From Mugil cephalus (lineage: Eukaryota; Chordata; Actinopteri; Mugiliformes; Mugilidae), in the NCBI RefSeq assembly GCF_022458985.1, contig NC_061785.1, positions 1,233,816 through 1,297,815 of the forward strand: a stretch of DNA of 64,000 nt, written 5' to 3'. The translations under genes were made by a program, and so were the position numbers. Below, piece after piece: positions 63,733-64,000 of this stretch (position 1 is its first letter; each line of letters starts with the position of its first letter). The notes beneath the pieces are model-generated. The model had not been told where the DNA came from, did no database searches, and was given only the letters and a program-made list of their open reading frames with translations.

Positions 63733-64000
63733 ACTTTCCTTTTTTGTCATTCTTTACTTTGTATATCTCTGAACTGCATGAGAACTGATGACGTTTGCAC
63801 ATGTTTCCAAGACTTCCTACGTGTTTTTGCACATAAACACTCAACAGACACGTCCACGACTTTAATTTCTCATCAGCTGTTTGGTCTGAAGGCGTCTGAG
63901 GCCGAGGATGTTTCACATTTACAGACAGCTTTTTCAGTCTTTAACTATTAGTGACTCAGATTAGTCAAACCTCTCGTGTCAGAGACGCCATCTCCTCGAG

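Overview
The window is nuclear DNA of a ray-finned fish. Three intron-split protein-coding genes read as clear orthologues of vertebrate genes. Their introns are short, and the sequence between exons is full of microsatellites, minisatellites, LINE, Tc1-like and hAT-like remnants and tRNA copies. A compact teleost, perhaps a percomorph, is the best fit, but the species cannot be read from the sequence. No bacterial, phage or plasmid feature is present.

Layout. (1) About 1-9.2 kb, plus strand: phyhipl, a six-exon neuronal-type protein (CDS 1805-8798, 368 aa), with three palindromic CRE sites upstream and an antisense tRNA-Leu(CAG) in intron 1. (2) About 9.2-20 kb, minus strand: a1cf, the APOBEC1 complementation factor / RNA-binding protein (12 coding exons, 19875 down to 12394, 608 aa). 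It is convergent with phyhipl. (3) About 20-27.8 kb: intergenic DNA between the divergent a1cf and prkg1 starts. It holds a degenerate long-unit repeat, LINE debris, a long (TG)n tract and a CpG-rich presumed prkg1 promoter. (4) 27.9-62.0 kb, plus strand: prkg1, cGMP-dependent protein kinase I with the beta-type first exon (18 coding exons, 689 aa). Its introns carry a tRNA-Ile(AAT) gene, a decayed copy of it, several LINE reverse-transcriptase fragments and two arrays of one 28-bp minisatellite. (5) 62.0-64.0 kb: prkg1 3' UTR and an unidentified stretch with weak exon-like signals.

A1CF and PRKG1 are neighbours on human chromosome 10 and PHYHIPL lies on the same arm, so the block is conserved synteny. 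The three proteins are not known to act in one pathway. All exon joins were made by hand from GT/AG sites and reading phase. Every junction keeps frame, and total lengths (368, 608 and 689 aa) match the families.

I see no convincing new multi-gene system. The observations most worth testing are a stop-free, frame-preserving 285-nt intron inside a1cf RRM3; a coding GGA-type expansion in the last phyhipl exon; microsatellites that replace polypyrimidine tracts at two splice acceptors; a cluster of RFX X-box-like palindromes in prkg1 introns 2-3; and the absence of a recognisable alpha-type first exon of prkg1.
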